Source: Janthinobacterium lividum
GTDB taxonomy: Bacteria > Pseudomonadota > Gammaproteobacteria > Steroidobacterales > Steroidobacteraceae
Assembly: GCA_943327025.2 (NCBI GenBank)
Contig: CALPVO020000005.1
Location: 1-18,223 of the forward strand
DNA: 18,223 nucleotides
Direction of reading: 5' to 3'
The notes under the pieces were generated by a model that saw nothing but the letters and a program-made list of their open reading frames with translations, made no database searches and was not told the DNA's origin. Position numbers and translations under genes: made by a program. Below, piece after piece: positions 8,153 to 16,036 of this stretch (its first letter is position 1; each line of letters opens with the position of its first letter).

Positions 8153-8197
8153 CCGTTCAAGCCGCCTCTTTGGGGTGGCGGGGCGGGCGAGCAACGG
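8153..8197 (+). promoter_or_regulatory. Two-tier stem in the rpoA-rplQ gap
   Basis: CCGTT (8153-8157) pairs with AACGG (8193-8197), and inside it CCGCC (8162-8166) pairs with GGCGG (8177-8181). The right outer arm overlaps the only purine-rich site, ACGGAA, before the rplQ ATG at 8210. A translational control structure is possible but unproven, because each stem is only five base pairs. Confidence 0.35.
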
Positions 8198-8209
8198 AAC
8201 CTAAGTACC

Positions 8210-8674
8210 ATGCGTCACCAACTCTCTGGTCGTCAGCTGTCTCGCAACAGCTCCCACCGTCACGCCCTGATGCGCAACCTGTGCATCGCCCTGCTGCGTT
8301 TCGAGACCATCCGCACCACCGTGCCGAAGGCCAAGGAACTGCGTCGTGTGGTTGAGCCCATCATCAACAGCGGCAAGGTGGATAACGAGGCGGCCCGTCG
8401 CCGCGCGTTCGCCAAGCTGCGCGATGCTGAACTCGTCACCAAGCTGTTCGAGGATTTGGGCCCTCGCTTCAAGGATCGTCAGGGCGGCTACACCCGCATC
8501 CTGCGCCTTGAGGATCGTCCCGGCGACGCGGCTCCCATGGCGCTCATGCTGCTGACGGAAGCTCCTAAGGCCGTTGAGGCCGCCGCTGAAGCCCCCGCCA
8601 AGAAGCCCCGTGCCCGTAAGGCCAAGGCAGAAGGCGAGGCTGCGGCGCCGAAGCGCAAGCGCGCTGCCGCCTAA
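8210..8674 (+). CDS. rplQ: 50S ribosomal protein L17 with extended basic tail
   Basis: The conserved L17 core is [20 protein letters not shown], then [20 protein letters not shown] and [12 protein letters not shown], followed by the [17 protein letters not shown] block. L17 binds the exit-tunnel side of the large subunit. The core ends near residue 117; residues 118-154 form an Ala/Lys/Arg-rich tail, making the protein 154 residues against 127 in E. coli. The ribosome binding site is weak. It is the last gene of the alpha operon, followed by hairpins and a strong terminator. Confidence 0.97.
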   Translation: MRHQLSGRQLSRNSSHRHALMRNLCIALLRFETIRTTVPKAKELRRVVEPIINSGKVDNEAARRRAFAKLRDAELVTKLFEDLGPRFKDRQGGYTRILRLEDRPGDAAPMALMLLTEAPKAVEAAAEAPAKKPRARKAKAEGEAAAPKRKRAAA

Positions 8675-8694
8675 ACAGGACGGTTGGCGCGGTC

Positions 8695-8718
8695 GGTGGC
8701 CTCCTTCGGGGTGCCGCC
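8695..8718 (+). other. UUCG-tetraloop hairpin after rplQ
   Basis: GGTGGC (8695-8700) pairs with GCCGCC (8713-8718) with one G-U. Inside, TCC (8702-8704) and GGG (8709-8711) close a TTCG loop at 8705-8708, a very stable C(UUCG)G arrangement. It has no T-run and stands about 20 bases after the rplQ stop, ahead of the true terminator; a role in protecting the mRNA 3' end is inferred. Confidence 0.5.
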
Positions 8719-8756
8719 CGCTTTGCGTAGGGGGCGAACAGTGTTACCCCTCTTGG

Positions 8757-8781
8757 AAAAGGCCGGCTCTGCCGGCCTTTT
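8757..8781 (+). terminator. Intrinsic terminator of the ribosomal protein cluster
   Basis: AAAAGGCCGGC (8757-8767) and GCCGGCCTTTT (8771-8781) are perfect complements around TCT. The GC-rich 7-bp core is flanked by an A-run on the left and a T-run on the right, so it could terminate from either direction. It lies 82 bp after rplQ and no gene reads into it from the right. Confidence 0.92.
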
Positions 8782-8877
8782 CGCGTTTGGGCTACGGGCC
8801 ATCGGAGTTGCAAAGCTAGCCCTTTAGGGAGGATGCTCAAGTCTGCCTGCTCAGGAAATGACTTCCGGGCGGCGCCT

Positions 8878-8886
8878 TAAGGAGGT
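8878..8886 (+). promoter_or_regulatory. Full-length Shine-Dalgarno sequence of mscL
   Basis: TAAGGAGGT is complementary to nine bases of the 16S rRNA 3' end and lies five bases before the mscL ATG at 8892. It settles the start codon. Most other genes here have four to six matching bases. Confidence 0.85.
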
Positions 8887-8891
8887 TTCTC

Positions 8892-9302
8892 ATGCGCTTT
8901 GTAGACGAATTCAAGGCTTTCGCCATGCGGGGCAATGTCATCGACCTAGCGGTCGGTGTCGTCATCGGTGCTGCTTTCGGCAAAATCGTGTCGGCGTTGG
9001 TAGACGCTATCATCATGCCGGCGCTGGGTATGGTCACCAGCGGTCAGAACTTCAGTGAGTTGGCGCTCACGTTAGGCCTCGACGCCAACGGCGCGCCGGT
9101 CCTGTTGAAGTACGGGGTGTTCCTGCAGTCCGTGGTCGACTTCCTGCTGGTGGCGTTGGTCATCTTCTTGGCGGTGAAGGCGATCAACCGGTTGGTGGCG
9201 CCGCCCGCCGCACCGACGACCGCCGCTCCACCAGCTCCGCCGCCGCCAACGCGTGAAGAGCAACTACTGACCGAGATACGCGATTTGTTGCGTCAACGCT
9301 GA
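8892..9302 (+). CDS. mscL: Large-conductance mechanosensitive channel MscL
   Basis: The 136-residue product has the same length as E. coli MscL. It forms a homopentameric inner-membrane valve that opens under membrane tension during hypo-osmotic shock. The N-terminal [20 protein letters not shown] and [20 protein letters not shown] (TM1, about 16-45) are the family signature. TM2 is around residues 76-98 ([20 protein letters not shown]). A Pro/Ala-rich linker (about 104-118) leads to the amphipathic C-terminal bundle [16 protein letters not shown]. The start is fixed by a nine-base Shine-Dalgarno. It follows the rplQ terminator, so it should have its own promoter, but I see no convincing one. 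Confidence 0.97.
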   Translation: MRFVDEFKAFAMRGNVIDLAVGVVIGAAFGKIVSALVDAIIMPALGMVTSGQNFSELALTLGLDANGAPVLLKYGVFLQSVVDFLLVALVIFLAVKAINRLVAPPAAPTTAAPPAPPPPTREEQLLTEIRDLLRQR

Positions 9303-9326
9303 GTCGGCAGCAACGGGGCGGACCAA

Positions 9327-9374
9327 CGCCGCCGCTCATTACCTCGGTCGAATACCCGAGGAACTGGGGCGGCG
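9327..9374. other. Nested inverted repeat between convergent mscL and pepQ
   Basis: CGCCGCC (9327-9333) pairs with GGCGGCG (9368-9374); inside it CCTCGG (9342-9347) pairs with CCGAGG (9356-9361). The element fills much of the 90-bp gap between two genes that point at each other. No T-run is adjacent on either strand, so factor-independent termination is uncertain. Confidence 0.4.
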
Positions 9375-9392
9375 GCTTGCCATACCGCTCGT

Positions 9393-10736
9393 TTACCCGA
9401 GGGAGGCAAACGCCTCGCGCGTTAGATTCACGGCGCCCTGGGCGGTCGCCACTACGTTGTCTTCGATTCGGACACCGCCATAAGGGCGCAGGGCCTCCAC
9501 CCGTTCCCAGACGATGTCGCGGCCGCGGCCGTCCGCCTGCGCGGTCTTCAACAACAGGTCGATGAAATAGATGCCCGGCTCAATGGTGACCACCGCCCCT
9601 TCGGTGAGGGTGCGCATCAGGCGGAGGTAGGGGTGCCCTGCAGGACGATCAAGCGTACCCCCCTCCGGTGCAGCCTGAAAACCGCCGACGTCATGCACTT
9701 GCAGACCCAGTGGGTGCCCGATGCCGTGCGGGAAAAACACGCTGGAAAGCCCGGTGGCGACCGCGGACTCCGGCGTGCCGCGAATGATGCCGGCCTCACC
9801 CAGAAGTTGCGCCAAGCGCAGGTGAGCATCGAGGTGTATTTCCGGATAGTGCTTGCCTGGCACTACCTGGGCGCACAACGCCAGTTCCAATTCTTCCATC
9901 GCCAGAACCAAGTCAGCAAACGCTCCGGCCGTTGCGGCAGTGGTGCGGGTGATGTCGCTGGCATAACCCCGGCATTGCGCGCCCGCGTCGATCAGCATGG
10001 ACAGATGCGCCGCTGGGAGGTGCGGGGAGAGGTCCGTGTAATGCAGGATGGCACCGCCTTCGTTGAGAGCGATGATGTTCGGGTAGGGCAATTCCTCTTC
10101 GCGGTGACCTGTGGCCGCGAGATACGCCAAGTGGATGGCATATTCGCTTTGGCCGGCGCGGAACGCTGCTACGGCCGCCCGGTGTGCCAATGCGCCTTTG
10201 TGGCTCGCAACGCGCATGCAGGCTATTTCGTAAGGGGTCTTGGTCAGTCGGCTGTAGTGCATCCGGTTTAGCAGTGGCTCTGGGTTCACTGCCATCCCCC
10301 AGTGCTCCAGTCCGGCGTGCACCTCGCCCAGGTAGCCAGTGCGCCCTTGGCTCGGCAGGTGATGCCGTGCTTCTGCGGCAGCGCGGGTGACTCTCACCTC
10401 AAAGTTGTCGAGCCAAGCACCGGTCGGCAAGGCCGGGGGCTTGTGCCAGTAATCTTCTGGCTGCATGAAGATCAAGAGTGGTTTTTTACCCGGGGTGAAA
10501 CAAACGAAGGAATTAGGCGCGTCCAGTATTGGCGCCCACTGACGGAACAGCGGATTGGATTTGAACGGGTAGGGTTGGTCGTCCAGAAACTGGAAGTGCA
10601 GGGCGCCTGCACCAACCACCAGAGAGTCCAGTCCGCAGGCCGCCAGGGTCTGCGCCGTACCGTCCTGAAGGGTAGCCAGATGGGCTGGAAACAAGACGTC
10701 TAATGCGGCGGCGGCGTAGGGCGAGGGGTTCGTCAC
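9393..10736 (-). CDS. pepQ: Xaa-Pro dipeptidase, peptidase family M24
   Basis: The 447-residue product resembles E. coli PepQ (443), a cytosolic dinuclear-metal enzyme that cleaves dipeptides with C-terminal proline. The N-terminal domain has the PepQ-specific FLDDQPYPFKSNPLFRQW (residues 50-67). The catalytic pita-bread domain supplies all five expected ligands: D250 and D261 (LIDAGAQCRGYASDITRT), H341 (HGIGHPLGLQVHD), E386 (TIEPGIY) and E425 (RIEDN). The GTG at 10736 is chosen because the family N-terminus begins there and CGGAG is spaced correctly; the open frame continues upstream to 10937 but that part has no family similarity. It converges on mscL and diverges from the lipoprotein gene. 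Confidence 0.94.
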   Translation of the reverse strand: MTNPSPYAAAALDVLFPAHLATLQDGTAQTLAACGLDSLVVGAGALHFQFLDDQPYPFKSNPLFRQWAPILDAPNSFVCFTPGKKPLLIFMQPEDYWHKPPALPTGAWLDNFEVRVTRAAAEARHHLPSQGRTGYLGEVHAGLEHWGMAVNPEPLLNRMHYSRLTKTPYEIACMRVASHKGALAHRAAVAAFRAGQSEYAIHLAYLAATGHREEELPYPNIIALNEGGAILHYTDLSPHLPAAHLSMLIDAGAQCRGYASDITRTTAATAGAFADLVLAMEELELALCAQVVPGKHYPEIHLDAHLRLAQLLGEAGIIRGTPESAVATGLSSVFFPHGIGHPLGLQVHDVGGFQAAPEGGTLDRPAGHPYLRLMRTLTEGAVVTIEPGIYFIDLLLKTAQADGRGRDIVWERVEALRPYGGVRIEDNVVATAQGAVNLTREAFASLG

Positions 10737-10759
10737 GGGCAACTCCGAAGGCGGCGGGC

Positions 10760-10789
10760 CGCGGAACCCCGTTTTCGGGTTGCTCCGCG
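10760..10789 (-). promoter_or_regulatory. Stem-loop in the pepQ leader
   Basis: On the + strand, CGCGG (10760-10764) pairs with CCGCG (10785-10789), and AACCC/GGGTT extends the stem inward to a TTTT loop with a three-base bulge (GCT) and one extra C. On the pepQ transcript the loop reads AAAA. It ends about 12 bases before the CGGAG ribosome binding site, so it could affect translation. Confidence 0.45.
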
Positions 10790-10817
10790 ACCTCAGTCCG
10801 GCATGAATGATGTGCGA

Positions 10818-10846
10818 ACAATACCGCGCCGGCGGGTTTGTGACAT
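10818..10846 (-). promoter_or_regulatory. Candidate pepQ promoter
   Basis: Reading the - strand, ATGTCA (10846-10841) and TATTGT (10823-10818) are spaced by 17 bp; each matches four of six consensus bases. Transcription would start near 10811, giving a leader of about 75 nt that includes the stem-loop at 10760-10789. The match is modest. Confidence 0.4.
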
Positions 10847-10875
10847 AAAAAACGCGCTCTGAACGTTGATTCCGT

Positions 10876-10903
10876 TTGCTATCCGCGAAAAAGTCTCTAC
10901 AAT
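10876..10903 (+). promoter_or_regulatory. Candidate promoter of the small lipoprotein gene
   Basis: TTGCTA (10876-10881) and TACAAT (10898-10903) are separated by 16 bp. The -10 has five of six consensus bases. Transcription would start around 10910, about 85 nt before the ATG at 10995, in the 258-bp gap shared with divergent pepQ. Confidence 0.6.
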
Positions 10904-10994
10904 CTACCCCCGTACAGGAAGGCTGGCGTTCCAACAAGAGCCCTACTGCACAGAAAAGATCTTTCCTACACCTGAAACGTTTTGGGGTATATCG

Positions 10995-11222
10995 ATGAAC
11001 GCGAAGATCGCTCTGAGCGCTGCTGCGCTTGCGCTGGTTCTCGCCGCTTGCGGCGCGAAGGAAGAGGCTGCTCCGGCTGAGGCTCCGGCCGCTGCTGAGG
11101 CTCCGGCTGCTGCACCGGCTGACGCCGCTGCTGCTCCGGCTGATGCTGCTGCTGCACCGGCTGACGCCGCTGCTGCACCGGCTGACGCCGCTGCTGCTCC
11201 GGCCGAGGCGCCGAAGCAGTAA
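10995..11222 (+). CDS. Small Ala/Pro-repeat lipoprotein of unknown function
   Basis: I do not recognise a specific family. The 75-residue product begins MNAKIALSAAALALVLAACG, a lipoprotein signal with lipobox LAAC and acylated C19; G20 at position +2 suggests outer-membrane sorting. The mature part is a short KEE segment followed almost entirely by Ala, Pro, Asp and Glu, including four copies of ADAAAAP, and ends EAPKQ. Only about 57 residues are mature, so it is probably an extended spacer or surface tether rather than an enzyme. ATG 10995 is preceded by a weak GGGG site; the longer open frame upstream lacks a signal peptide. It has its own promoter and terminator. Similar Ala-rich small lipoproteins are common and usually uncharacterised. 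Confidence 0.82.
   Translation: MNAKIALSAAALALVLAACGAKEEAAPAEAPAAAEAPAAAPADAAAAPADAAAAPADAAAAPADAAAAPAEAPKQ
11118..11201 (+). repeat. Four in-frame 21-bp tandem repeats in the lipoprotein gene
   Basis: Units at 11118-11138, 11139-11159, 11160-11180 and 11181-11201 each encode ADAAAAP. Units 1 and 4 are identical; units 2 and 3 differ from them at a few third positions only. Because the unit is a multiple of three, copy-number change would keep the reading frame and alter only tether length. Confidence 0.9.
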
Positions 11223-11243
11223 TCAACGCCTCGTGCGTTGATT
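11221..11243 (+). other. Stem-loop at the end of the lipoprotein gene
   Basis: AATCAACGC (11221-11229) and GCGTTGATT (11235-11243) form a perfect 9-bp stem around CTCGT, beginning inside the TAA stop codon (11220-11222). It is followed after four bases by the intrinsic terminator, giving two consecutive hairpins at the mRNA 3' end. Confidence 0.7.
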
Positions 11244-11247
11244 GCCG

Positions 11248-11280
11248 AAGGCCGGGCAGGGTAACCTGCTCGGCCTTTTT
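11248..11280 (+). terminator. Intrinsic terminator of the lipoprotein gene
   Basis: AAGGCCGGGCAGG (11248-11260) pairs with CCTGCTCGGCCTT (11265-11277) around GTAA: thirteen base pairs with one G-U. A T-run (11276-11280) follows directly. It separates the lipoprotein from the acetyltransferase gene. Confidence 0.93.
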
Positions 11281-11312
11281 CGTTTCTGGCCCGCGAATGG
11301 AAGTGCGCCGCC

Positions 11313-11852
11313 GTGACCGTGACACTGCGCGATGCCCGTCCGTCTGCTGAAGACCGGGCTTGGATTTCTCGCCATTATCCTGAATACGTAAACGAATTGG
11401 CGTTGCGTATCAGTGGCACCGCCGCGCCTTTTCCGGTGGATGCCGAGCACGGCAACCGCCAGCCTGAATGGCTGCTGCGCTGGTTCCGCGACGACCGAAC
11501 TCACCCGCTGCTAATTCTCAGTGCTGGCCAGCCGGCCGGCTTTGCGTTGGTGGCCCGCCCGCTCCAGACGCCGGCTGCCACGCAGCCCGTAGTGCACGAA
11601 ATGGCTGAGTTCTTCATTCGCACCCCGCACCGACGTCGGGGAGTGGGCGCCGAAGCCGCTGGCCTCATTTTTCGCCGTTTCGGCGGGGACTGGCGGGTAT
11701 CCGAGGCCCAGCGCAACACCCCGGCCGTTGTGTTTTGGCGCCGTGTCATCAGTGGCTTCACCGGCGGTGTTTACACGGAACGCTTGGTGGATGGCGACGT
11801 CCGGCATGCCTTTCGCACGCCGGTTCGTCCCGCTGGAAAGCCAGCGGTCTGA
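11313..11852 (+). CDS. GNAT-family N-acetyltransferase
   Basis: The 179-residue product has the GNAT acetyl-CoA-binding pattern RxxGxG at R107-G110-G112 (HRRRGVGAEAAGLIF), a preceding strand with an acidic turn (VVHEMAEFFI, 93-102), and the C-terminal NTPAVVFWRRVISGFTGG segment typical of motif B. It would transfer an acetyl group to an amine; the substrate cannot be told from sequence. The GTG at 11313 has TGGAAG about nine bases upstream and gives a normal GNAT N-terminus. It starts 33 bp after the lipoprotein terminator with no clear promoter, so it may depend on read-through or a weak internal one. Its stop lies three bases from the uvrA stop on the other strand. Confidence 0.85.
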   Translation: MTVTLRDARPSAEDRAWISRHYPEYVNELALRISGTAAPFPVDAEHGNRQPEWLLRWFRDDRTHPLLILSAGQPAGFALVARPLQTPAATQPVVHEMAEFFIRTPHRRRGVGAEAAGLIFRRFGGDWRVSEAQRNTPAVVFWRRVISGFTGGVYTERLVDGDVRHAFRTPVRPAGKPAV

Positions 11853-11855
11853 AGG

Positions 11856-14684
11856 CTAGGCCCCGCGCTCCAGCAGGGGCTGCAGATAGTGGCCAGTGTA
11901 GGAAGTGGCGTGCGCGCCCACGGTCTCGGGTGTTCCTTCCACCAAGATACGTCCTCCGCCCTCGCCACCTTCTGGCCCCAGATCGATAATCCAGTCCGCA
12001 GTTTTGATGACATCGAGGTTGTGCTCGATGACGACCACGGTATTGCCCTCGTCGCGCAAGCGGTGCAGTACTTTCAGGAGTTGCGCGATGTCATGGAAGT
12101 GCAGACCGGTGGTCGGCTCGTCCAGGATGTAGAGCGTCCTGCCGGTAGAGCGCTTCGAAAGCTCCTTGGACAGCTTGACGCGCTGTGCCTCGCCACCGGA
12201 AAGGGTGGTGGCGTTCTGGCCCAGACGCACATAGGAAAGCCCGACGTCGAGCAAGGTCTGTAACTTGCTGGCCACGGTGGGAACAGCGCTGAAGAATTGC
12301 GCCGCGTCCTCGATGGTCATCTCCAGCACTTCGTGGATGTTCTTGCCCTTGTACCGAACCTCGAGTGTCTCGCGGTTGTAACGGCGGCCCTGACAGATGT
12401 CGCAAGGGACATAAACGTCGGGAAGGAAGTGCATTTCCACCTGCAACACGCCATCGCCCTGACAGGCTTCGCAGCGCCCGCCTTTGACGTTGAAGCTGAA
12501 GCGGCCGGGTTCGTAGCCGCGGGCACGCGCTTCGGGAACGCCCGAAAACAGTTCCCGAATAGGGGTGAAGAGGCCGGTGTACGTGGCCGGGTTCGAACGC
12601 GGGGTGCGCCCGATAGGGGACTGGTCGATGTCGATGACGCGGTCGATATGCTCGAGGCCCTCGACACGGTCGCAAGGCGCGGGGTCCGCGGTGCTCTCGT
12701 TCAGTTTCACGGACACCTGCCGCAGCAGGGTGTCGTTCACTAAGGTGCTCTTGCCACTACCTGAAACACCGGTCACGCACGTCATGATGCCGATGGGGAA
12801 AGTCGTGGTAACGCCTTTCAGGTTGTTGCCCGTAGCGTTCACTACTTTAATTTGTCGCTTTGGGTCGCGCGCACGGCGGCGCTTTGGCACCTCAATGGCG
12901 AGGCGGCCGGAGAGGTACTGACCGGTGAGCGAATCCGGGTGGGCAGCTACTTCCGCAGGAGTTCCTTCAGCGACGATGCGTCCACCATGCACGCCGGCGC
13001 CAGGTCCGAGGTCCACCACGTAGTCGCTTTGGCGGATGGCGTCTTCGTCATGCTCCACCATGATGACGGTGTTGCCGAGATTCTTGAGGCGCGTCAGCGT
13101 GTCGAGCAGGCGCTGGTTATCGCGCTGGTGCAGGCCGATGCTGGGCTCATCGAGAATGTACAGCACCCCCACCAGGCCGCTGCCCACCTGCGAGGCGAGC
13201 CGGATGCGTTGCGCCTCGCCACCGGACAGGGTTTCCGCACTGCGGTCCAGCGAAAGGTAGTCGAGGCCGACGTCCACGAGGAAACCCAGCCGGTCGCCGA
13301 CTTCTTTCACGACCTTGGCGGCAATCTCCCCACGCCAGCCATCCAGACGCAGCTCGCGGAAGAACTTCAGCGCCTTGCCTACCGCCAGACGTGAGATGTC
13401 CGGCAAGGCTTTGTCCGCCACGAACACATGACGAGCTGCGCGGTTCAAGCGTGTGCCGCTGCACTCGGGGCAGGGCTTGCTACCAATGTACTTGGACAGT
13501 TCCTCGCGGACGGTCTGTGACTCGGTTTCTTTGTAGCGCCGCTCCAGGTTCGGCAGAATTCCCTCGAACGGGTGGCGCCGGCGCTGGGTACCGCCGCGAC
13601 CGTCGAAGTAGCGGAATTCGATGCTTTCTTCGCCGCTGCCGTAGAGCAGGATCTGCTGGTCCTTGGCGGCCAGTTCGCGCCAGGCGGTCTCGACATCGAA
13701 CTTGAAATGCCGCGCGAGGCTTTGCACCAACTGAAAGTAGTAAGCGTTGCGCCGGTCCCAGCCGCGCACTGCGCCACCGGCCAGCGATAGCGACGGGTTG
13801 ACGATGAGGCGCACCGGGTCGAAGAACTGCTTCACACCTAGGCCATCACAATTCGCGCACGCACCACTCGGGTTGTTGAACGAGAACAGACGCGGCTCCA
13901 GTTCTTGCAGCGAGTAGCCGCATTCGGCGCAAGCGAACTTGTCGGAGAAGGTCAGTTCCGGCTGGCTGTCATCCATCCAAGCGATACGTGCCACGCCTTC
14001 GCCGAGCTTGAGTGCGGTCTCGAAGGATTCGGCCAAGCGCTGTGCTAAGTCGCCGCGGACCTTGAAGCGGTCCACTACCGCGTCGATGGAGTGTTTGCGG
14101 CGCAGGTCGAGCTTCGGCGGCTCTTCCAATTCCACTACCTTGCCATCGATACGCGCCCGCACGAAGCCGCGGCTGCGCAGGTCTTCCAAGATGTCACGGT
14201 GTTCGCCCTTGCGTTCCTTCACCACGGGTGCCAGCAGCAGCAGGGCGGCACCTTCAGGTAGCGCCAGTACCTGGTCGACCATCTGGCTGACGGTCTGTGC
14301 CGCGAGATCCACGTGATGGTCCGGGCAGCGCGGGGTGCCTGCGCGCGCGAATAGCAGACGCAGGTAGTCGTGAATTTCGGTGACGGTGCCGACGGTGGAG
14401 CGCGGGTTGTGGCTGGTGCTTTTCTGTTCGATGGAGATAGCTGGCGACAGACCCTCGATACTGTCGACGTCGGGCTTTTCCATCATGGACAGAAACTGCC
14501 GGGCGTAGGCCGACAGGCTCTCTACGTAACGGCGTTGCCCTTCCGCGTAGAGGGTGTCGAAGGCCAGCGAACTCTTGCCCGAACCGGACAGACCGGTGAA
14601 CACGATGATTTTGTCGCGAGGGAGGGTCAGGTCGACGTTCCGCAGATTGTGGGTGCGGGCGCCGCGAATGCGCAGGGTATGCAT
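11856..14684 (-). CDS. uvrA: UvrABC excinuclease subunit A
   Basis: The 942-residue product matches UvrA (940 in E. coli), the damage-sensing ATPase that loads UvrB in nucleotide excision repair. The first ATPase half has Walker [10 protein letters not shown] (K37), a C4 zinc module ([20 protein letters not shown], then CANC), ABC signature [11 protein letters not shown] and Walker [16 protein letters not shown]. The second half has GVSGSGKST, the second zinc module ([19 protein letters not shown], then CDIC), [16 protein letters not shown] and [15 protein letters not shown]. Nothing essential is missing. The start [19 protein letters not shown] is the family N-terminus, but no good Shine-Dalgarno precedes it. 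It diverges from the MFS gene across 80 bp. Confidence 0.98.
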   Translation of the reverse strand: MHTLRIRGARTHNLRNVDLTLPRDKIIVFTGLSGSGKSSLAFDTLYAEGQRRYVESLSAYARQFLSMMEKPDVDSIEGLSPAISIEQKSTSHNPRSTVGTVTEIHDYLRLLFARAGTPRCPDHHVDLAAQTVSQMVDQVLALPEGAALLLLAPVVKERKGEHRDILEDLRSRGFVRARIDGKVVELEEPPKLDLRRKHSIDAVVDRFKVRGDLAQRLAESFETALKLGEGVARIAWMDDSQPELTFSDKFACAECGYSLQELEPRLFSFNNPSGACANCDGLGVKQFFDPVRLIVNPSLSLAGGAVRGWDRRNAYYFQLVQSLARHFKFDVETAWRELAAKDQQILLYGSGEESIEFRYFDGRGGTQRRRHPFEGILPNLERRYKETESQTVREELSKYIGSKPCPECSGTRLNRAARHVFVADKALPDISRLAVGKALKFFRELRLDGWRGEIAAKVVKEVGDRLGFLVDVGLDYLSLDRSAETLSGGEAQRIRLASQVGSGLVGVLYILDEPSIGLHQRDNQRLLDTLTRLKNLGNTVIMVEHDEDAIRQSDYVVDLGPGAGVHGGRIVAEGTPAEVAAHPDSLTGQYLSGRLAIEVPKRRRARDPKRQIKVVNATGNNLKGVTTTFPIGIMTCVTGVSGSGKSTLVNDTLLRQVSVKLNESTADPAPCDRVEGLEHIDRVIDIDQSPIGRTPRSNPATYTGLFTPIRELFSGVPEARARGYEPGRFSFNVKGGRCEACQGDGVLQVEMHFLPDVYVPCDICQGRRYNRETLEVRYKGKNIHEVLEMTIEDAAQFFSAVPTVASKLQTLLDVGLSYVRLGQNATTLSGGEAQRVKLSKELSKRSTGRTLYILDEPTTGLHFHDIAQLLKVLHRLRDEGNTVVVIEHNLDVIKTADWIIDLGPEGGEGGGRILVEGTPETVGAHATSYTGHYLQPLLERGA

Positions 14685-14712
14685 GAGGCAGGTGCTCGAG
14701 GGCGAATCCGCT

Positions 14713-14742
14713 AAGATACCGCCGCCGCGGCCACTGCCGCAA
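14713..14742 (-). promoter_or_regulatory. Candidate uvrA promoter
   Basis: On the - strand TTGCGG (14742-14737) and TATCTT (14718-14713) are spaced by 18 bp, and each matches four of six consensus bases. The expected start near 14706 gives a leader of about 21 nt. No LexA-type CTGT-N8-ACAG palindrome is visible in the 80-bp divergent region. Confidence 0.45.
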
Positions 14743-14764
14743 ACTCGTTGATTGCAGGCCGCCC

Positions 14765-15940
14765 ATGTCCAGTACCGCCCTTAGCCTCCTGCCTGCCGAA
14801 CGGCGCGCCGTTCTGGCGCTGGGGACTATCTACGCGACGCGGATGCTGGGCTTGTTCGGGGTACTGCCGGTGATGGTGCTGTACGCTTCCGGCTTGCCAG
14901 GAGCGACTCCCCTAGGCATCGGTCTCGCCTTGGGGGCGTACGGACTGACGCAGGCCTTGCTGCAAATTCCCGTGGGGCGTTGGTCCGACCGTATTGGTCG
15001 CCATCCAGTCATCGCCCTGGGGCTTGGCTTGTTCGCCATCGGTTCGGTGGTGGGTGCAATGGCGCCGCATTCCCGTTATCCGCTGTGGTGGGTCATTGCC
15101 GGTCGTGCCATTCAGGGCGCCGGAGCCATTTCCGGTCCCACCACGGCCTTGTTGGCCGATCTTACCCGCACCGAGGTGCGCACCCGCGCGATGGCTTTCA
15201 TCGGCATTTCCATCGGCTTGTGCTTCATCGTTTCGCTGCTCGGGGCGCCGGTCTTGGCTGCCCACGTGGGCTTGCCGGGTCTGTTTTGGGGAATGGCGCT
15301 GCTGGCCGTCATCGGCTTGCTGGTTCTGCATTTTTTCGTGCCGCGCCCGGTTCAGACGCCGCGTCAGGCGGGCGTGGCCGAAGAAACGGGTGAACTCCTC
15401 TGGCCCTGGCACCTGAGCATGTTCTGCCTGCATGCCATTCTGACGGCCACCTTCGTGGGCGTGCCTTTGGCCTTGCGCGACCTGCTCGCCTTGCCGCAGG
15501 CCAGTCACTGGCAGGTTTATCTCCCGGTATTTCTGCTGTCGCTGCTCGGCACCGGTGGACTGGTGTTGTGGGCTGAACGCGCCAGGCACCCTGACGGAGT
15601 AATGCGCTATGGCATTGCCTTACTGGTGTTTGCCCAAGGCGGCATGGCCCTATTCCACGGTACCGTCTGGGCGTTGGGGGCTGGCCTGTCACTATTCTTC
15701 GTGGCTTTCAATTTCCTCGAGGCCCGCCTGCCTGCCCGGTTGTCGCAGGCCGCCGGCCCCGCCCGCCGCGGGCAGGCCATGGGTGTGTTCGCTACCAGCC
15801 AATTCCTCGGTGCATTTGCCGGGGGTACGCTCGGTGGGGTGCTGTCCGGTACCCGCTTCGGATTGCCCGGGCTGTTCGCCGGCGTATGCCTGCTCGCTTT
15901 GGCGTGGTTGCTGGCCTTCCGACCGAAAAAACCGGCTTGA
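14765..15940 (+). CDS. Major facilitator superfamily permease
   Basis: The 391-residue product is an inner-membrane transporter with about 12 hydrophobic segments. Motif A of the drug/proton antiporter class is present between TM2 and TM3 ([11 protein letters not shown], residues 71-81), preceded by [14 protein letters not shown]. Many Gly/Pro-rich helices follow ([13 protein letters not shown] near 118; [20 protein letters not shown] in the C-half). It resembles the YajR-like permeases but ends soon after TM12, so it lacks the cytosolic ferredoxin-like domain of E. coli YajR. The substrate is unknown. ATG 14765 has a weak GCAGG site. A gene of this class between uvrA and ssb also occurs in Pseudomonas, so the placement is conserved. 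Confidence 0.9.
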   Translation: MSSTALSLLPAERRAVLALGTIYATRMLGLFGVLPVMVLYASGLPGATPLGIGLALGAYGLTQALLQIPVGRWSDRIGRHPVIALGLGLFAIGSVVGAMAPHSRYPLWWVIAGRAIQGAGAISGPTTALLADLTRTEVRTRAMAFIGISIGLCFIVSLLGAPVLAAHVGLPGLFWGMALLAVIGLLVLHFFVPRPVQTPRQAGVAEETGELLWPWHLSMFCLHAILTATFVGVPLALRDLLALPQASHWQVYLPVFLLSLLGTGGLVLWAERARHPDGVMRYGIALLVFAQGGMALFHGTVWALGAGLSLFFVAFNFLEARLPARLSQAAGPARRGQAMGVFATSQFLGAFAGGTLGGVLSGTRFGLPGLFAGVCLLALAWLLAFRPKKPA

Positions 15941-16030
15941 GCTGCCCTTAGGGGTGGCCCCGGCGGCGGGGCGGCGACAATTGCTGCAAACACAGCGTAT
16001 ATGCGCCGGCACGGGTGGCCGTCGCACGTC

Positions 16031-16036
16031 TACAAT
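16031..16036 (+). promoter_or_regulatory. Candidate -10 element for ssb
   Basis: TACAAT matches five of six -10 bases and would start transcription near 16043, about 23 nt before the ssb ATG. No recognisable -35 lies at 16-18 bp, so the promoter is weak, activator-dependent or wrong. The 125-bp gap also holds two short mutually exclusive GC hairpins at 15951-15972. Confidence 0.35.

Noticed and set aside
6416..8194. A 592-codon open frame on the - strand opposite rpsD and rpoA
   Set aside because: It lies wholly antisense to two strongly conserved genes, and its product shows no recognisable domain. Long antisense frames are expected in GC-rich codon usage.
8808..8836. TTGCAA as the -35 of an mscL promoter
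   Set aside because: No -10-like hexamer occurs at 16-18 bp downstream.
10737..10937. Upstream extension of the pepQ frame adding 67 residues
   Set aside because: It has no similarity to PepQ, covers the likely promoter and leader stem, and lacks a ribosome binding site.
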